Counted from the stretch's first letter, positions 32,889 to 42,513 are shown. The stretch: DNA of 64,000 bases from Phycisphaerae bacterium (GCA_029260015.1 JAJDEB010000032.1:62001-126000); one strand, 5' to 3'. The notes: generated by a model not told the origin, from the sequence alone. Numbers and translations are program-made.

Positions 32889-33674
32889 TTAGGCTTTGCG
32901 GCGACGCAGGACGGTGATTCCACCGAGTGCGAGCAACGCAAGTGATGCAGGTTCCGGAAGAACCGAAGCAAAGTCTGAACCTGCAGCAACGGCATCGACG
33001 CTGACAATAGCGTGATCGCCACCGCTGATGAAGTCTTGACGAATGGCCACACCGGTGAGCCCGACCGAAGCTGAACTGATGTCGCTCACGCTCGTGCTGG
33101 CTTCGCTTGCCGGATCAACCCACATGTTTGAAACACCTGAATCAAAATCGTAGGAAATGATGAGTTGATATTGAGTATCAAAATCGAGGTCCGTTCCCCA
33201 CTCCACAGCCGGCTCTCCGGATGAACCCGAAAGGCCCAAGGTGTAGTGGTTGGCATCGCTACCATCACGCAGGTGGACACGCGACTTGAAACCGATGAAA
33301 TGCGCGAAGTAGGCCTGGTCACCATTAAAGGCCTCAACGCCACCGCGAAGATCTTCAACTGAGAAGATGTAGCTGGCGTAGAGAGTTTCGCCCGCACCCA
33401 ATGTGCCACCAGTCAAACGGGTAGCGTCCTCGCTCGCAGGGTTACCCTGACGCAGGATGGCCTGGCCACTGCTTACCTCGATCGACGTGGGGAAGGTAGA
33501 ACCACTGTGCGGAGCCCAGAGTCCACCTGAGACGTCGTCACCGGTTCCATCGTAAACGGTGAGATCGCCATCGGCATAGTTGAATTCATCGTTCCAAAAC
33601 AGCGCGGCATCGGCCGACGCGGTGAGGAATAGTGCGGCGAGAGAGGCCGCCAGAATTGACTTACGAAGTCCCAT
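32889..33674 (-). CDS. PEP-CTERM surface protein 1
   Basis: 261 residues. Signal peptide about 1-23 (LAASLAALFLTASADA). The body (about 24-225) is a beta-rich lectin/LamG-like domain (WNDEFNYADGDLTVYDGTGD and similar). The C-terminus has the sorting signal: LPEPASLALLALGG near residue 239, a hydrophobic helix, and RRRKA. Such proteins are recognised by exosortase, which is encoded at 1.6-2.6 kb. Ligand and role unknown. Promoter and leader are nearly the same as those of the next PEP-CTERM gene (34190-34825), although the two coding regions are unrelated. A strong AGGAGGAG precedes the start. Confidence 0.9.
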   Translation of the reverse strand: MGLRKSILAASLAALFLTASADAALFWNDEFNYADGDLTVYDGTGDDVSGGLWAPHSGSTFPTSIEVSSGQAILRQGNPASEDATRLTGGTLGAGETLYASYIFSVEDLRGGVEAFNGDQAYFAHFIGFKSRVHLRDGSDANHYTLGLSGSSGEPAVEWGTDLDFDTQYQLIISYDFDSGVSNMWVDPASEASTSVSDISSASVGLTGVAIRQDFISGGDHAIVSVDAVAAGSDFASVLPEPASLALLALGGITVLRRRKA

Positions 33675-33857
33675 GTTTCTCCTCCTGAAAGAAAGTTTGC
33701 CGTACGAAAACTAGTGTCTCAACGCAGGAACATCCCGCGCCGAAATCTGCAACTACGGTTCTCTCTCTCAAAAGGAGCGTCGCCGAACGAAATATCCGAA
33801 CAAAGACTCGGCTTGGCTGACTCCGTTCCCCTACCCTTAACTCCTGCCTTCATCGTA
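33675..33857 (-). promoter_or_regulatory. PEP-CTERM leader and promoter, copy 1
   Basis: On the minus strand: a -35 box TAGACA (33876-33881), 18 bp, and -10 box TACGAT (33852-33857), then a leader of about 170 nt holding a GAGAGAGAACCGT stretch, a hairpin at 33722-33740 and AGGAGGAG. The same order with the same spacer length recurs before the second PEP-CTERM gene. In the transcript the hairpin has eight pairs, two of them G-U. Confidence 0.7.
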
Positions 33858-34132
33858 GCAGATCGAGAAACCCTCTGTCTAGGTAAAACAGCCTAATTGA
33901 GGCAGGTTTCACCGTATCTTAACGGCCCAAAACGGTAAACCCTGTGACTTACGTAACTCTAGAACAGGTAGGCACTTAGCGGCGTCGACGAGTCACGTTC
34001 TTGAATTTTTGGATTGAAGTGCAGCAGAAAAAAGTGATCAAAAGAGCAGAAAAAGCTTGAAGAAGTGATCCAATTCAGAATCGGACGCTCAATTGAAAGA
34101 GAAAGGGCGTCTTGGACATCACAACAGAAAAA

Positions 34133-34158
34133 CGGGTCGGTTCAAAAGAACCGACCCG
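34133..34158 (-). terminator. Intrinsic terminator of PEP-CTERM gene 2
   Basis: CGGGTCGGTTC (34133-34143), a four-base loop and its exact complement (34148-34158); on the minus strand the stem is followed by TTTTTCTG. It lies 32 bp past the gene end. Confidence 0.88.
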
Positions 34159-34189
34159 CTCGAATGCTCTAACTGATTGTGTTTGGAAT

Positions 34190-34825
34190 CTAGCGGCGAC
34201 GAATGATCGTCAGTCCACCCAATGCCAACAGAGCGAGCGTTGCCGGCTCTGGTGTGTATGTTCCGATCGGGAATGGGTTTGCGGCGGTGTCATTTGTCGA
34301 TTCACCGTCTAGTCCACCAAGTCCGCTGAAATTCCAATTGGCTGGTGCGAACGTCGTGCCGTCCGGACCGGTTCCGTCAACGCGGTAGGCCCAACCGTCG
34401 GTGTAGTCCCAAACTTCGCCATCGCCGATGAGATTGATGTCACCGTAGGTGTCAATCACGCTGCCGTTGAAGAACAATTCAAGGGCATCGTCGCCATTGA
34501 CGTTGGCGGCGCTGGACGTGTCGTCCGGACCAAATCCGAAGAAAGTCGTGAAACCAGTCGATTCTGAAGCGATGTGAATGTAGTCGCCGGCAGTCGCCGA
34601 ACCCGAGAAGGTGTATTCCTCGCCGTCCGAACCACCACCATTATTGGCCGAACCGAAACCGTAGAGGCTCAAGTCAGCGATGTCTGCCGTGACATAAAAT
34701 TCAACTGCTTTGGGAAGCCCGCCCGACAAATCGCCATCGACGACGCCGGTAAGAATGAGCGACGCGTTGGCCGCGCCCGCGTACATCCCCAAAACGAGGG
34801 ATGCAACTATGAGATGCTTACGCAT
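34190..34825 (-). CDS. PEP-CTERM surface protein 2
   Basis: 211 residues. Signal peptide about 1-21 (LIVASLVLGMYAGAANA). The mature part begins LILTGVVDGDLSGGLPKAVE and goes on with FYVTADIADLSLYGFGSANN, the pattern of a lamin-tail-like/endonuclease-associated beta domain common in secreted planctomycete proteins. The C-terminus has YTPEPATLALLALGG, a hydrophobic helix and IIRRR, the exosortase sorting signal. Function is unknown; a cell-surface or matrix place is expected after sorting. It shares promoter and leader with PEP-CTERM protein 1 but not sequence. Confidence 0.88.
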   Translation of the reverse strand: MRKHLIVASLVLGMYAGAANASLILTGVVDGDLSGGLPKAVEFYVTADIADLSLYGFGSANNGGGSDGEEYTFSGSATAGDYIHIASESTGFTTFFGFGPDDTSSAANVNGDDALELFFNGSVIDTYGDINLIGDGEVWDYTDGWAYRVDGTGPDGTTFAPANWNFSGLGGLDGESTNDTAANPFPIGTYTPEPATLALLALGGLTIIRRR

Positions 34826-34996
34826 TTTTTCTCCTCCTGAAAGAAAGCTTGCCGTAAAAACCTGGTCTCAGCGCAGGAACATCCTGCGCAGAAATCTGCA
34901 ACCACGGTTCTCTCTCTCAACAGGAGCTTCGCCGGTAAGGCTGGACTTGGCTGACTCTTGTTCCCCTTTTCCACTCTTACAACGCACGGGATCGTA
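34826..34996 (-). promoter_or_regulatory. PEP-CTERM leader and promoter, copy 2
   Basis: Minus strand: TGGACA (35015-35020), 18 bp, TACGAT (34991-34996), then about 160 nt of leader with GAGAGAGAACCGT, a perfect eight-pair hairpin (34871-34889) and AGGAGGAG before ATG. Similarity to copy 1 is high in the last 110 bp before the start and continues as blocks (TTGGCTGACTC, CATCTTAACG) to beyond the promoter. Confidence 0.7.
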
Positions 34997-35383
34997 CCAG
35001 ACGGGCAATCCACTTGTCCATACAAAACAACCCGAATAGAACAGGATTCACGGCATCTTAACGTTGGACGAGCGGGCACCTTGTGATATCCACAACGTTC
35101 TCGGGCATCGGCTGCTAAAGTGAGCCGCCAATTGGCGAACAGCCCAAGGCACTTTGAACGGTATTGCCGCCCCCAAAAAACTGACCTTGCGCCGCTCATT
35201 TCGCCAATAATTCAGCTTTCATGCGCCTAAATTTGGAATCGTGTGATGCCGGTCTGAACTGAATCAATTGATTGACGCCGCGATTTCCGGCAATATCGTC
35301 GATTCACGCCGACTCAAACCGGATCGGACGATGTGGTCGGCTCCCGATTGAAATTGACGAGTTTCTGACATGAGGTTTCAGGC
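34997..35383. other. Divergent upstream region of acs
   Basis: It holds the -35 box of the second PEP-CTERM gene and the 5' region of acs. No other gene, repeat or convincing acs promoter box was recognised. Confidence 0.4.
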
Positions 35384-37333
35384 ATGACGGCCAAGCAAGG
35401 CATCGAATCGATTTTACACGAAAACCGAACTTTTCCCCCACCGGCATCGTTGGCGAAAGAAGCCCACATCAGCGAGCTCGCTGAATACGAGCGCATCTAC
35501 AAGCGCTCGATCGAAGACCCGGAAGGTTTCTGGGATGAGGTGGCCAAGGGTTTTCATTGGTTCGAGCCGTATTCCAAGGTACTCGAATGGGACACACCCA
35601 ATGCCAAGTGGTTTGTAGGCGGCAAGACGAACGTCTGTTTCAACTGCCTCGACAAACAGATCAACGATGGGCGCGGTGATCACCCTGCGATTTTGTGGGA
35701 AGGGGAACCCGGCGACACCAAGACGTTGACCTATCGTGAACTGCTCGCCGAAGTCTGCACATTCGCCAACGCGCTCAAGTCGCTCGGCGTGAAGAAAGGC
35801 GACCGCGTCACGATATATATGCCGATGGTCCCGGATCTTGTTGTGGCCATGCTCGCGTGCGCCCGCATCGGCGCGCCGCACAGTATTATTTTTGGCGGGT
35901 TTAGCGCAGCAGCCATCGCCGACCGCGTTGAAGACGCATCGAGTACGATCGTTATTACGGCTGACGGTGGGTGGCGACGTGGCAAAATCGTGCCATTGAA
36001 ACAAAATGTCGATGACGCCGCCGAACTTTGCAGCATCATCAAGAACGTCGTCGTCCTTAAGCGCACCGAAAACGAAGTCGCGATGAAAGAAGGGCGAGAC
36101 ATTTGGTGGCACGATTTGGTCGCCGATAAATCCGAAGACTGCCCAGCCGAACCGTGCGATTCAGAAGACTTGCTCTACATCCTTTATACGTCGGGCACCA
36201 CCGGTAAACCCAAGGGGATCATGCACACGACAGCCGGGTACATGATCTTCACACAACTGACGTCGAAGTATGTGTTCGACCTTCAACCTGACGACGTCTA
36301 TTGGTGTACAGCCGACATCGGTTGGGTCACCGGGCACAGTTACATTGTGTATGGCATTCTGCAGAACGGCGTGACCAGCATGATGTACGAAGGTGCGCCG
36401 AATCATCCCGATTGGGATCGTTTCTGGCGTCTCGTCGAGAAGCACAAGGTGACGAAATTCTACACCGCACCGACGGCGATTCGGGCATTCATGAAACAGG
36501 GACGCGAGTACCCCGATCGCTGCGATCTGTCTTCGCTCAAAATCCTGGGATCAGTTGGCGAGCCCATCAATCCCGAAGCTTGGATCTGGTATCACACGGT
36601 CATCGGTCGCGAGAAGTGTCCGATTGTAGATACCTATTGGCAGACCGAAACCGGCGGCATCATCCTTACACCGCTACCGGGAATGACCCACACGAAACCG
36701 GGCAGTGCAACGCGTCCGTTCTTCGGCATCGATGCAGCCGTCCTCGACGACGATGGCAACGTGCAAGGTCCGCACCAGGGCGGTTACCTCAGTGTGCGCA
36801 AGCCCTGGCCCGGAATGCTTCGCGGGATCTACGGCGATCCGGCGCGCTTCAAGGATCAGTATTGGTCGAAGTACGAAGGCATGTACTTTACGTCCGACGC
36901 CTCGCAGCGTGACGAGGATGGATACTTCTGGCTGATGGGTCGCGTCGATGACGTGATCAACGTGTCGGGCCATCGTTTGGGAACGATGGAAGTGGAGTCG
37001 GCGTTGGTGTCCCATCCGAAGGTCGCAGAAGCAGCCGTCGTCGGCATGCCGCATGAAATCAAAGGGCAGGGGTTGGCTGCGTTCGTGACGTTGATCGGAG
37101 GCGTTGAACCCACGCCTGGTTTGAAAGACGAATTAGCCGCCCATGTGACCAAAGAGATCGGCGCGATCGCCAGGCCGGATCAGATGCGATTTACCGAAGC
37201 ACTTCCCAAAACTCGGTCCGGCAAAATCATGCGCAGGCTTCTGAAGGAATTGGCAACGAGCGGTGAAGTCAAAGGCGACACGACAACGCTCGAGGATTTT
37301 TCGGTCATCGCCAATTTGCGCGAAGACGAATAG
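35384..37333 (+). CDS. acs: Acetyl-coenzyme A synthetase (AMP-forming)
   Basis: 649 residues, normal length. N-terminal ACAS_N region ([20 protein letters not shown]), [10 protein letters not shown]-loop [19 protein letters not shown] (about 264-282), the [19 protein letters not shown] core, and [20 protein letters not shown]. The acetylation-sensitive catalytic Lys is in [13 protein letters not shown] (about 610). It activates acetate through acetyl-AMP to acetyl-CoA in the cytoplasm. Starts with ATG after GAGG. The peptidase gene follows after 8 bp and so shares its transcript. Confidence 0.97.
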   Translation: MTAKQGIESILHENRTFPPPASLAKEAHISELAEYERIYKRSIEDPEGFWDEVAKGFHWFEPYSKVLEWDTPNAKWFVGGKTNVCFNCLDKQINDGRGDHPAILWEGEPGDTKTLTYRELLAEVCTFANALKSLGVKKGDRVTIYMPMVPDLVVAMLACARIGAPHSIIFGGFSAAAIADRVEDASSTIVITADGGWRRGKIVPLKQNVDDAAELCSIIKNVVVLKRTENEVAMKEGRDIWWHDLVADKSEDCPAEPCDSEDLLYILYTSGTTGKPKGIMHTTAGYMIFTQLTSKYVFDLQPDDVYWCTADIGWVTGHSYIVYGILQNGVTSMMYEGAPNHPDWDRFWRLVEKHKVTKFYTAPTAIRAFMKQGREYPDRCDLSSLKILGSVGEPINPEAWIWYHTVIGREKCPIVDTYWQTETGGIILTPLPGMTHTKPGSATRPFFGIDAAVLDDDGNVQGPHQGGYLSVRKPWPGMLRGIYGDPARFKDQYWSKYEGMYFTSDASQRDEDGYFWLMGRVDDVINVSGHRLGTMEVESALVSHPKVAEAAVVGMPHEIKGQGLAAFVTLIGGVEPTPGLKDELAAHVTKEIGAIARPDQMRFTEALPKTRSGKIMRRLLKELATSGEVKGDTTTLEDFSVIANLREDE

Positions 37334-37341
37334 GGGGAAGC

Positions 37342-38739
37342 ATGGTCGCTCGTCGTCGAATTTCGGAAATATCCAAGCGTTCGCTTTGCCTAATGGTTGC
37401 ATCGGTTGTCCTCGTGATCGTGGAAGCCAATGGCGACGACAATTCGCCGGCACCCATCGATGCTAAGATTGCGAAAATGGTAAGCGACGTTTCGCGCGAA
37501 CGACTCGAAGCCGACGTGCGAACCTTGGTTGGGTTTGGTACACGTCAAACCGAGAGCGCGACCGACCATCCCACACGGGGCATCGGTGCCGCCCGACGCT
37601 GGATACAAGCCGAATTTGAGAAAATCGCCGCGAAGTCGGGCGGCCGCATGACCGTGTCGCTCGATTCCTACACCGAATCGCCACCAACCCGCCGCATCAC
37701 CAAGCCCGTGGAGATTGTCAATGTGATTGCCACGTTGAAGGGCACCCAATCCGAATCCGCTGAACGCATCTATGTCGTTAGTGGACATTATGATTCGATG
37801 TGCAGCGACCCGACCGATTCCGATTGCGACGCACCGGGAGCGAACGATGACGCCAGTGGCGTAGCCGCAGTCCTGGAAGCTGCCCGCGTTTTAAGCGCCC
37901 ACGAGTTTGATGCAACCATTGTGTTCGCGGCGGTTGCGGCAGAAGAGCAAGGGTTGTACGGCTCCAAACATTTGGCCAACGGTTACAAGTCCAAGGGCAC
38001 GGACATTGCGGGCATGTTGACGAACGACATTGTCGGCAACTCAGTATCGGAACTTGGTATGCGCGACGACAAACACGTCCGCGTGTTTTCTGAAGGCGTA
38101 CCCGAAATTGAAACGCCCGAAGAGCAGCGTATGCGGTTGGCCACGGGCAGCGAGAACGACGCGCCCGCCCGCCAACTCGCTAGATACGTCGCCGATTGTT
38201 GCCGCCAGTATGTCGAGGGGTTTGAAGTTGAACTCATGTTTCGGCGCGATCGGTTGATGCGGGGCGGCGATCATACGTCGTTTTCGCGAGCAGGCTTTCC
38301 CGCCGTCCGTCTGACGGAAATGAACGAAGATTACCGCCACCAGCACCAGAACGTCCGCTCCGAAGATGGCGTGCCATTCGGCGACCGGCTGGAGTACGTC
38401 GATTTTGATTATCTCGCCAACGTAACAAGAACCAACGCCGCCGCACTTGCGAATCTTGCCTTGGCGCCTGCCCGGCCCGCAAATGTTCAGATCGTGCTGG
38501 ACAAACTTGCCCCTACGACGACGATCGCCTGGGACAAGAACGTCGAACCGGACGTGGCTGGATACGAATTGATGTGGCGCAAGACTTCATCGCCAACGTG
38601 GGAGGGTGTCGAGTCGGTCGGCATGGCCAACCGAGTCACGACTGATCGCTCCAAGGACAATTACTTCTTCGGGCTGCGGGCGGTCGATGAGCACGGTCAC
38701 CGCAGCGTCGTCACCTTCGCCCAACCCATTCGCAAGTAG
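37342..38739 (+). CDS. M28-family zinc aminopeptidase-like protein, secreted
   Basis: 465 residues, good ribosome-binding site (AGGGGG). A hydrophobic N-terminal stretch (LCLMVASVVLVIVEANG) is a likely signal or anchor. The metal ligands of the M28 family are in order: His in VVSGHYDSM (about 149), bridging Asp in GANDDASGVAAVLEA, catalytic and ligand Glu pair in VAAEEQGLYGS, Asp in LTNDIVGNS, and His in RGGDHTSFSRAGFPAVRLTE. The last 80 residues form a fibronectin-like domain (TTTIAWDKNVEPDVAGYELM). It probably trims peptides outside the cytoplasm. Linked to acs only by close spacing. Confidence 0.92.
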   Translation: MVARRRISEISKRSLCLMVASVVLVIVEANGDDNSPAPIDAKIAKMVSDVSRERLEADVRTLVGFGTRQTESATDHPTRGIGAARRWIQAEFEKIAAKSGGRMTVSLDSYTESPPTRRITKPVEIVNVIATLKGTQSESAERIYVVSGHYDSMCSDPTDSDCDAPGANDDASGVAAVLEAARVLSAHEFDATIVFAAVAAEEQGLYGSKHLANGYKSKGTDIAGMLTNDIVGNSVSELGMRDDKHVRVFSEGVPEIETPEEQRMRLATGSENDAPARQLARYVADCCRQYVEGFEVELMFRRDRLMRGGDHTSFSRAGFPAVRLTEMNEDYRHQHQNVRSEDGVPFGDRLEYVDFDYLANVTRTNAAALANLALAPARPANVQIVLDKLAPTTTIAWDKNVEPDVAGYELMWRKTSSPTWEGVESVGMANRVTTDRSKDNYFFGLRAVDEHGHRSVVTFAQPIRK

Positions 38740-38985
38740 CGATTGATTTGAGCCGCCCATGACGTCTCTGAGAACGCTTTCGGTCCATTTAGCCAGCCTG
38801 CGGCCACGATAATCATCCAAATGGCGGCTAGACAATTTATTACCGGTCCTACTTCACTCCGCGATTGCGAAGACTATACTTGCAGTGGAGGTCGGGCAAA
38901 TTGAGGAGTTCATTACGCAGCCCGGCGAATTGTACCTTGGCTGAGTCTGTGTAATTCAGGCATTTGGGCAAGGGGGAAAAAGACG

Positions 38986-39444
38986 ATGGCAAATGCTGAC
39001 ATCATCATGGTGGGTCCGACAGAGACCACGCTCATCACCGAATTGTACAACCAGGTGTTTGCGCCCAAGCGCGACATCGAATTCTTTGAACGCCGCTTCA
39101 AAGGCCGCGGAAATCTTCTCAACCTAATTGCCGAAGTGGACAATCGCCCGGTTGGTTTCCTCAGCGGATTTGAACTGAAACCGTCCACCTGGTTCAACTG
39201 GCTGGTTGGTGTGCTGCCCGATTTTCGTCGCGCCGGAATCGCGTCGCAGCTCTGCGAAGCCGAGCAGGCCTGGGCACGCGATCAAGGCTACCAGCACGTT
39301 CGCATGGAATGCCACAATCAACATCGCCCAGTGCTACAAATGTTAATCCGCCAGAATTTCGACATCGTCGGGTTGCGATTTGATTCCGATCGTCATAACA
39401 ACCTCGTCGTGTTCGAAAAAGAAATCGGATCGATGGACGACTAG
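38986..39444 (+). CDS. GNAT-family N-acetyltransferase
   Basis: 152 residues after AGGGGGAAA. The acetyl-CoA motif is present as VLPDFRRAGIASQLCEAEQAW (the Q/R-x-x-G-x-A loop, here R-R-A-G-I-A), with the earlier strand NRPVGFLSGFELKPSTWFNW and the C-terminal VRMECHNQHRPVLQMLIRQN. The acceptor, whether a small molecule or a protein N-terminus, cannot be predicted. It is followed by the second GTGCCACTG element. Confidence 0.88.
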   Translation: MANADIIMVGPTETTLITELYNQVFAPKRDIEFFERRFKGRGNLLNLIAEVDNRPVGFLSGFELKPSTWFNWLVGVLPDFRRAGIASQLCEAEQAWARDQGYQHVRMECHNQHRPVLQMLIRQNFDIVGLRFDSDRHNNLVVFEKEIGSMDD

Positions 39445-39497
39445 CGCTGGTTGAACAAATCAGTATTCTAAATCTCCCGCACAAATAATTTTCCGTC

Positions 39498-39634
39498 GTG
39501 CCACTGCGCTGTGAGCAGTGCGATCTGCAAGTGCGCGCATTTCATTGGAACTACCAATGCGTCATTCGATGGTTGCGTCGTTCTTTCGTTGCTAGCGATT
39601 TCCGCGTTCCGCACTGCTCACAGAGCAGTGGCAC
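39498..39634. repeat. Paired-hairpin element GTGCCACTG, copy 2
   Basis: Arms 39498-39521 and 39611-39634, reverse complements with one mismatch and matching copy 1 at 23 to 24 of 24 positions; the centre (about 90 bp) is unlike that of copy 1. The right arm reaches into the 3' end of the glycosyltransferase gene and supplies its TGA. Like copy 1 it sits between convergent genes. Confidence 0.85.
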
Positions 39635-40445
39635 GGTTTGATTGGCTTCGTTTACGTTTGGTCCACCATAGGCGAGCGCAGGTGCTCAGGATCCAATAGC
39701 CGGCGAGAAACACACCGCGAACCGTACCGCTGATTTTGGATTTGCCGCGTCGTTTGAAGTAGGGGACATCAATTTCGTCAATGCGCAGATTCTGTTCGAC
39801 GGCTTTGATTTGCATTTCGACCGTCCACCCGAACGCCCGGTCCTGCATTTGCATTCGGTGTAGGCATTCTCGGCGAATCGCTCGAAAGGGGCCAAGGTCG
39901 CGGTAGCGGTGTCCCCAGCCGACTCGAATCAGAAGCGTCGCCAGCCAGTTGCCGAAAACTTGCGGAAGTGACATCGAACCCGTTTCGCGATCTTTGCGCG
40001 ACCGCACGCCAATCACCATATCTGCATTGTCAGCGAGTATCGGTTTCACCAATTCGGGCAAGAGTGAAACATCGTCTGCAAGGTCTGCATCCATAAACGC
40101 GACGACCTCAAACCGATTCGAATTCGGCAGATGCATCAACGCTTCCATGCCGGCAAAACATGCAGCCCCATAGCCGCGCGTGGGTTGGTGGACGACCATC
40201 GTCGCACCGTGGGTTGAGGCTAGACGGGCGGTGTCATCGGTCGAACCGTTGTCGCAAAGCAGGATCGCGCCGACACCGAGTTCGACCAACTGGGGAAGAA
40301 GAACCGGCATGTTGGCGGCTTCGTTGAGCGCGGGGATCAACAGGGCCGTCGTTGCGAGGGACGGCTGGCGTGACTGCGTTTTTTCAGGCTCTGAAATCAG
40401 GAGATCAACCTTGCAGGTAGGGGTTGGTTGCCCGTTCCTGTCCAA
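39618..40445 (-). CDS. Family 2 glycosyltransferase (dolichyl-phosphate-sugar-synthase-like)
   Basis: Up to 275 residues. The GT-A fold starts TALLIPALNEAANMPVLLPQ; nucleotide sugar motifs are CDNGSTDDTARLA and FMDADLADDVSLLPELV; the acceptor side has EVVAFMDAD and RVGWGHRYRDLGPFRAIRRE, typical of the polyprenyl-phosphate-sugar branch. There is no membrane anchor apart from a weak hydrophobic stretch (GVFLAGYWILSTC). The start is uncertain: TTG at 40445 overlaps the MBL gene by 41 bp. The last codons and the stop come from the repeat arm, so the natural C-terminus may have been altered. Confidence 0.85.
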   Translation of the reverse strand: MDRNGQPTPTCKVDLLISEPEKTQSRQPSLATTALLIPALNEAANMPVLLPQLVELGVGAILLCDNGSTDDTARLASTHGATMVVHQPTRGYGAACFAGMEALMHLPNSNRFEVVAFMDADLADDVSLLPELVKPILADNADMVIGVRSRKDRETGSMSLPQVFGNWLATLLIRVGWGHRYRDLGPFRAIRRECLHRMQMQDRAFGWTVEMQIKAVEQNLRIDEIDVPYFKRRGKSKISGTVRGVFLAGYWILSTCARLWWTKRKRSQSNRATAL

Positions 40446-41061
40446 CGGTGGTGGCCGGTCCGTGTCCGGGGATCAGGGTCGTATCGTCGGGCAACGTCAG
40501 GATGTTTTCCTTGATATTGCGGATAAGACGCTCGCCATCGCTGTGATGAAAATCGGTGCGACCGACGCTGCCGGCGAAAACCGCATCACCGACGAGGGCC
40601 AGCTTCAACGACTCGCAGTACACCGCCCGACCGTCTGGTGAATGACCCGAAACGTCGAATGCTTTCCAAACGGTGCCATCAAGAGAGAGCTCATCGCCCG
40701 GTGCCAAGTCCAGCGCCGATGCATTTTTGACGACAGTGCCAACACCATGCTGCGATGAAAGATTCTCATGGGCGTCGGTCAGCATGTGCCATTCGCCCTT
40801 GGCGAGATACATCGGGATTTCGGGAAACGCCTCGCGGATTACATCGATTCCGGCAATGTGATCGCCATGAGCATGGGTCAGGACGATCTTCTCAGGTTGC
40901 AAGCCCTTTTCAGCGATGAAGGCGACGATCTCATCGCCCTGCGGTGGCAAACCCGGATCGACGACCCAGCATGCTGCCCCGGAGCCAATCGAGATCACCA
41001 TTCCATTTTCTGCGTAGAACGGATCGTTGAATATTTTGATGTGTACGTCTGAATTGCTCAT
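40405..41061 (-). CDS. MBL-fold metallohydrolase (glyoxalase II-like)
   Basis: 218 residues from ATG 41061. Metal-binding H-x-H-x-D-H in LTHAHGDHIAGIDVIREAF (about 75), second His in DVSGHSPDGRAVYCESL, Asp in ALVGDAVFAGSVGRTDF and final His in TLIPGHGPATTVGQER. This is the small MBL group often annotated YcbL/glyoxalase II-like, which hydrolyses thioesters or detoxifies persulfides. The G-R-T-D-F segment is typical. Its 3' end overlaps the start of the glycosyltransferase gene on the same strand, so both are likely co-transcribed, without obvious functional link. Confidence 0.9.
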   Translation of the reverse strand: MSNSDVHIKIFNDPFYAENGMVISIGSGAACWVVDPGLPPQGDEIVAFIAEKGLQPEKIVLTHAHGDHIAGIDVIREAFPEIPMYLAKGEWHMLTDAHENLSSQHGVGTVVKNASALDLAPGDELSLDGTVWKAFDVSGHSPDGRAVYCESLKLALVGDAVFAGSVGRTDFHHSDGERLIRNIKENILTLPDDTTLIPGHGPATTVGQERATNPYLQG

Positions 41062-41200
41062 CGTTATTGAGTTCGCTTGGTGCAATGGTTGGCCGTCAGC
41101 GTGACGCCTTGGTAAGGCATGATAACGCTATTTGCGTTGGTTGAAAGTCAGAGCATTTGATGGGCTTGGATCAACAACCCTTGCCGTCTGAATTGAATAT

Positions 41201-41232
41201 GGGCATGCCCGCTGCGTCAAGCGGACATGCCC
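41201..41232. terminator. Stem-loop after the coiled-coil gene
   Basis: GGGCATG...CATGCCC with inner pairs around GCGTCA, one mismatch. It is 58 bp past the end of the minus-strand coiled-coil gene. There is no T-tract, so termination is only possible. Confidence 0.4.
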
Positions 41233-41289
41233 AAAGTGTGGTCGCCGGTGTGTGTGGGCCGGCAGACTTGGAGTGTTTTTGGTCTTGGA

Positions 41290-42513
41290 TCAGTTGGCAC
41301 CGAACACGGTCATGGTCGGGCGCTTGGTGGTGGAAATGCGGCGTTCGAGATCGGCAAGGTTGCGTTGCACCATATTGAGACGATCTCGGGCAATTTCGAG
41401 TCGGTCTCCACCGAGTTGTTCGTACTCTTCTGCGACCTTAAGCGATGCCCGAAATTTCTCCATTCGCTCTGTGGTTGCGTTGTATTTGGCTTCCATGTCG
41501 GCGTCATCGATGGCCATCTTGGTCAATTCGTGGTTCATCTCGATAATAAACCCAGCCCCCATTTCGCGCCTGCGCTGTTCATGTTCTCTGCGGGCGTCTT
41601 GTTCGGCACGGGCGAGTTGGGCTTCGGCTTGAGCGACTTCGATACCAAGAGCGTCCAACTCAGACGTTTGCATGTGTCCGAGTTCGACAGACTGCTTAGC
41701 TCGTTGAAGTGCTTCCTCGCGAATCGCGACAATTTTGCGTAGCTGATCGATATCGGTTCTGTCGGCGGGAACTGCTTCGGCTTTCTGCGACAGGTGTGCG
41801 ATTTGCTCCTGCATCGCGTCGCGCCTGGCTCGGGCGACGGCGCGTTCCAACTCCAGTTTGGCCCTTTCGTGTTCAAGACTATTGAGCGAGTTGGTCAAAC
41901 TTCTATGGTTCAATTCGCTGACTTGATTTTTTTCGCGAAATGCGCGACGTTCCGTCAGAATCTTGTGAACGTCTTGGCGTGCTTTGTCCAATTCCTCTTT
42001 GAGTCGCGCTCGTTGTTCGTGCTGTTCCATGATTGTCGACTCGGCGAATTGGATGATCGATTGCTCAAGCAATTCGCACACACGGTTGAGCAGCGGTACG
42101 GCATTTCCGTCAATGGTACCAACGGCATTGTTGATTGCGTCGTTCTCAACCCTGACGTCCAATCGAGCCACCACCGTCATGAGTACTTCGCCTTGTCCCT
42201 GCTTGACGGTGTCGATATTCAGCGTTTCGAATCCGATGGCAACGTTGTCATGCATGCGCGATAAATCTTTGCCGAACGTTTCTCTCAGTGCCGTCCCCCA
42301 AACGCCCGAGGATTCGAGCAATGCCTCGATCACTTCCGGACTGAGCGATGATGAACTCCTCTCCCAACTCGTTTTCACCACGCAGCTTTCGGTGATGACC
42401 ATTGATTCAAAGATCGAATCGTTTTTTTCTGCTTCGTCGGCCAATGCGATTGGTGAAATGCTACAGAACGCGATGGCCAGCGCGAGTAAACGGATTAGTG
42501 AATTTGATTTCAT
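41290..42513 (-). CDS. Secreted coiled-coil protein
   Basis: 407 residues. Signal peptide about 1-25 (LLALAIAFCSISPIALAD). Residues about 30-140 form a globular part with two Cys; about 150-400 are nearly all helix with heptads (for example HEQRARLKEELDKARQDVHK, ANRQARRDAMQEQ-like stretches and LDALGIEVAQAEAQLARAEQ). It would form a long periplasmic or surface rod. The ATG overlaps the stop of the preceding gene (ATGA), so translation is coupled to the membrane protein and through it to the ECF sigma factor. I do not recognise the family; a sensor or envelope-spanning role is possible. Confidence 0.75.
   Translation of the reverse strand: MKSNSLIRLLALAIAFCSISPIALADEAEKNDSIFESMVITESCVVKTSWERSSSSLSPEVIEALLESSGVWGTALRETFGKDLSRMHDNVAIGFETLNIDTVKQGQGEVLMTVVARLDVRVENDAINNAVGTIDGNAVPLLNRVCELLEQSIIQFAESTIMEQHEQRARLKEELDKARQDVHKILTERRAFREKNQVSELNHRSLTNSLNSLEHERAKLELERAVARARRDAMQEQIAHLSQKAEAVPADRTDIDQLRKIVAIREEALQRAKQSVELGHMQTSELDALGIEVAQAEAQLARAEQDARREHEQRRREMGAGFIIEMNHELTKMAIDDADMEAKYNATTERMEKFRASLKVAEEYEQLGGDRLEIARDRLNMVQRNLADLERRISTTKRPTMTVFGAN

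Noticed and set aside
33680-33760. Cyclic-di-GMP (GEMM) riboswitch in the PEP-CTERM leaders
   Set aside because: The GEMM tetraloop-receptor and conserved core are not found; the leader element has another structure.
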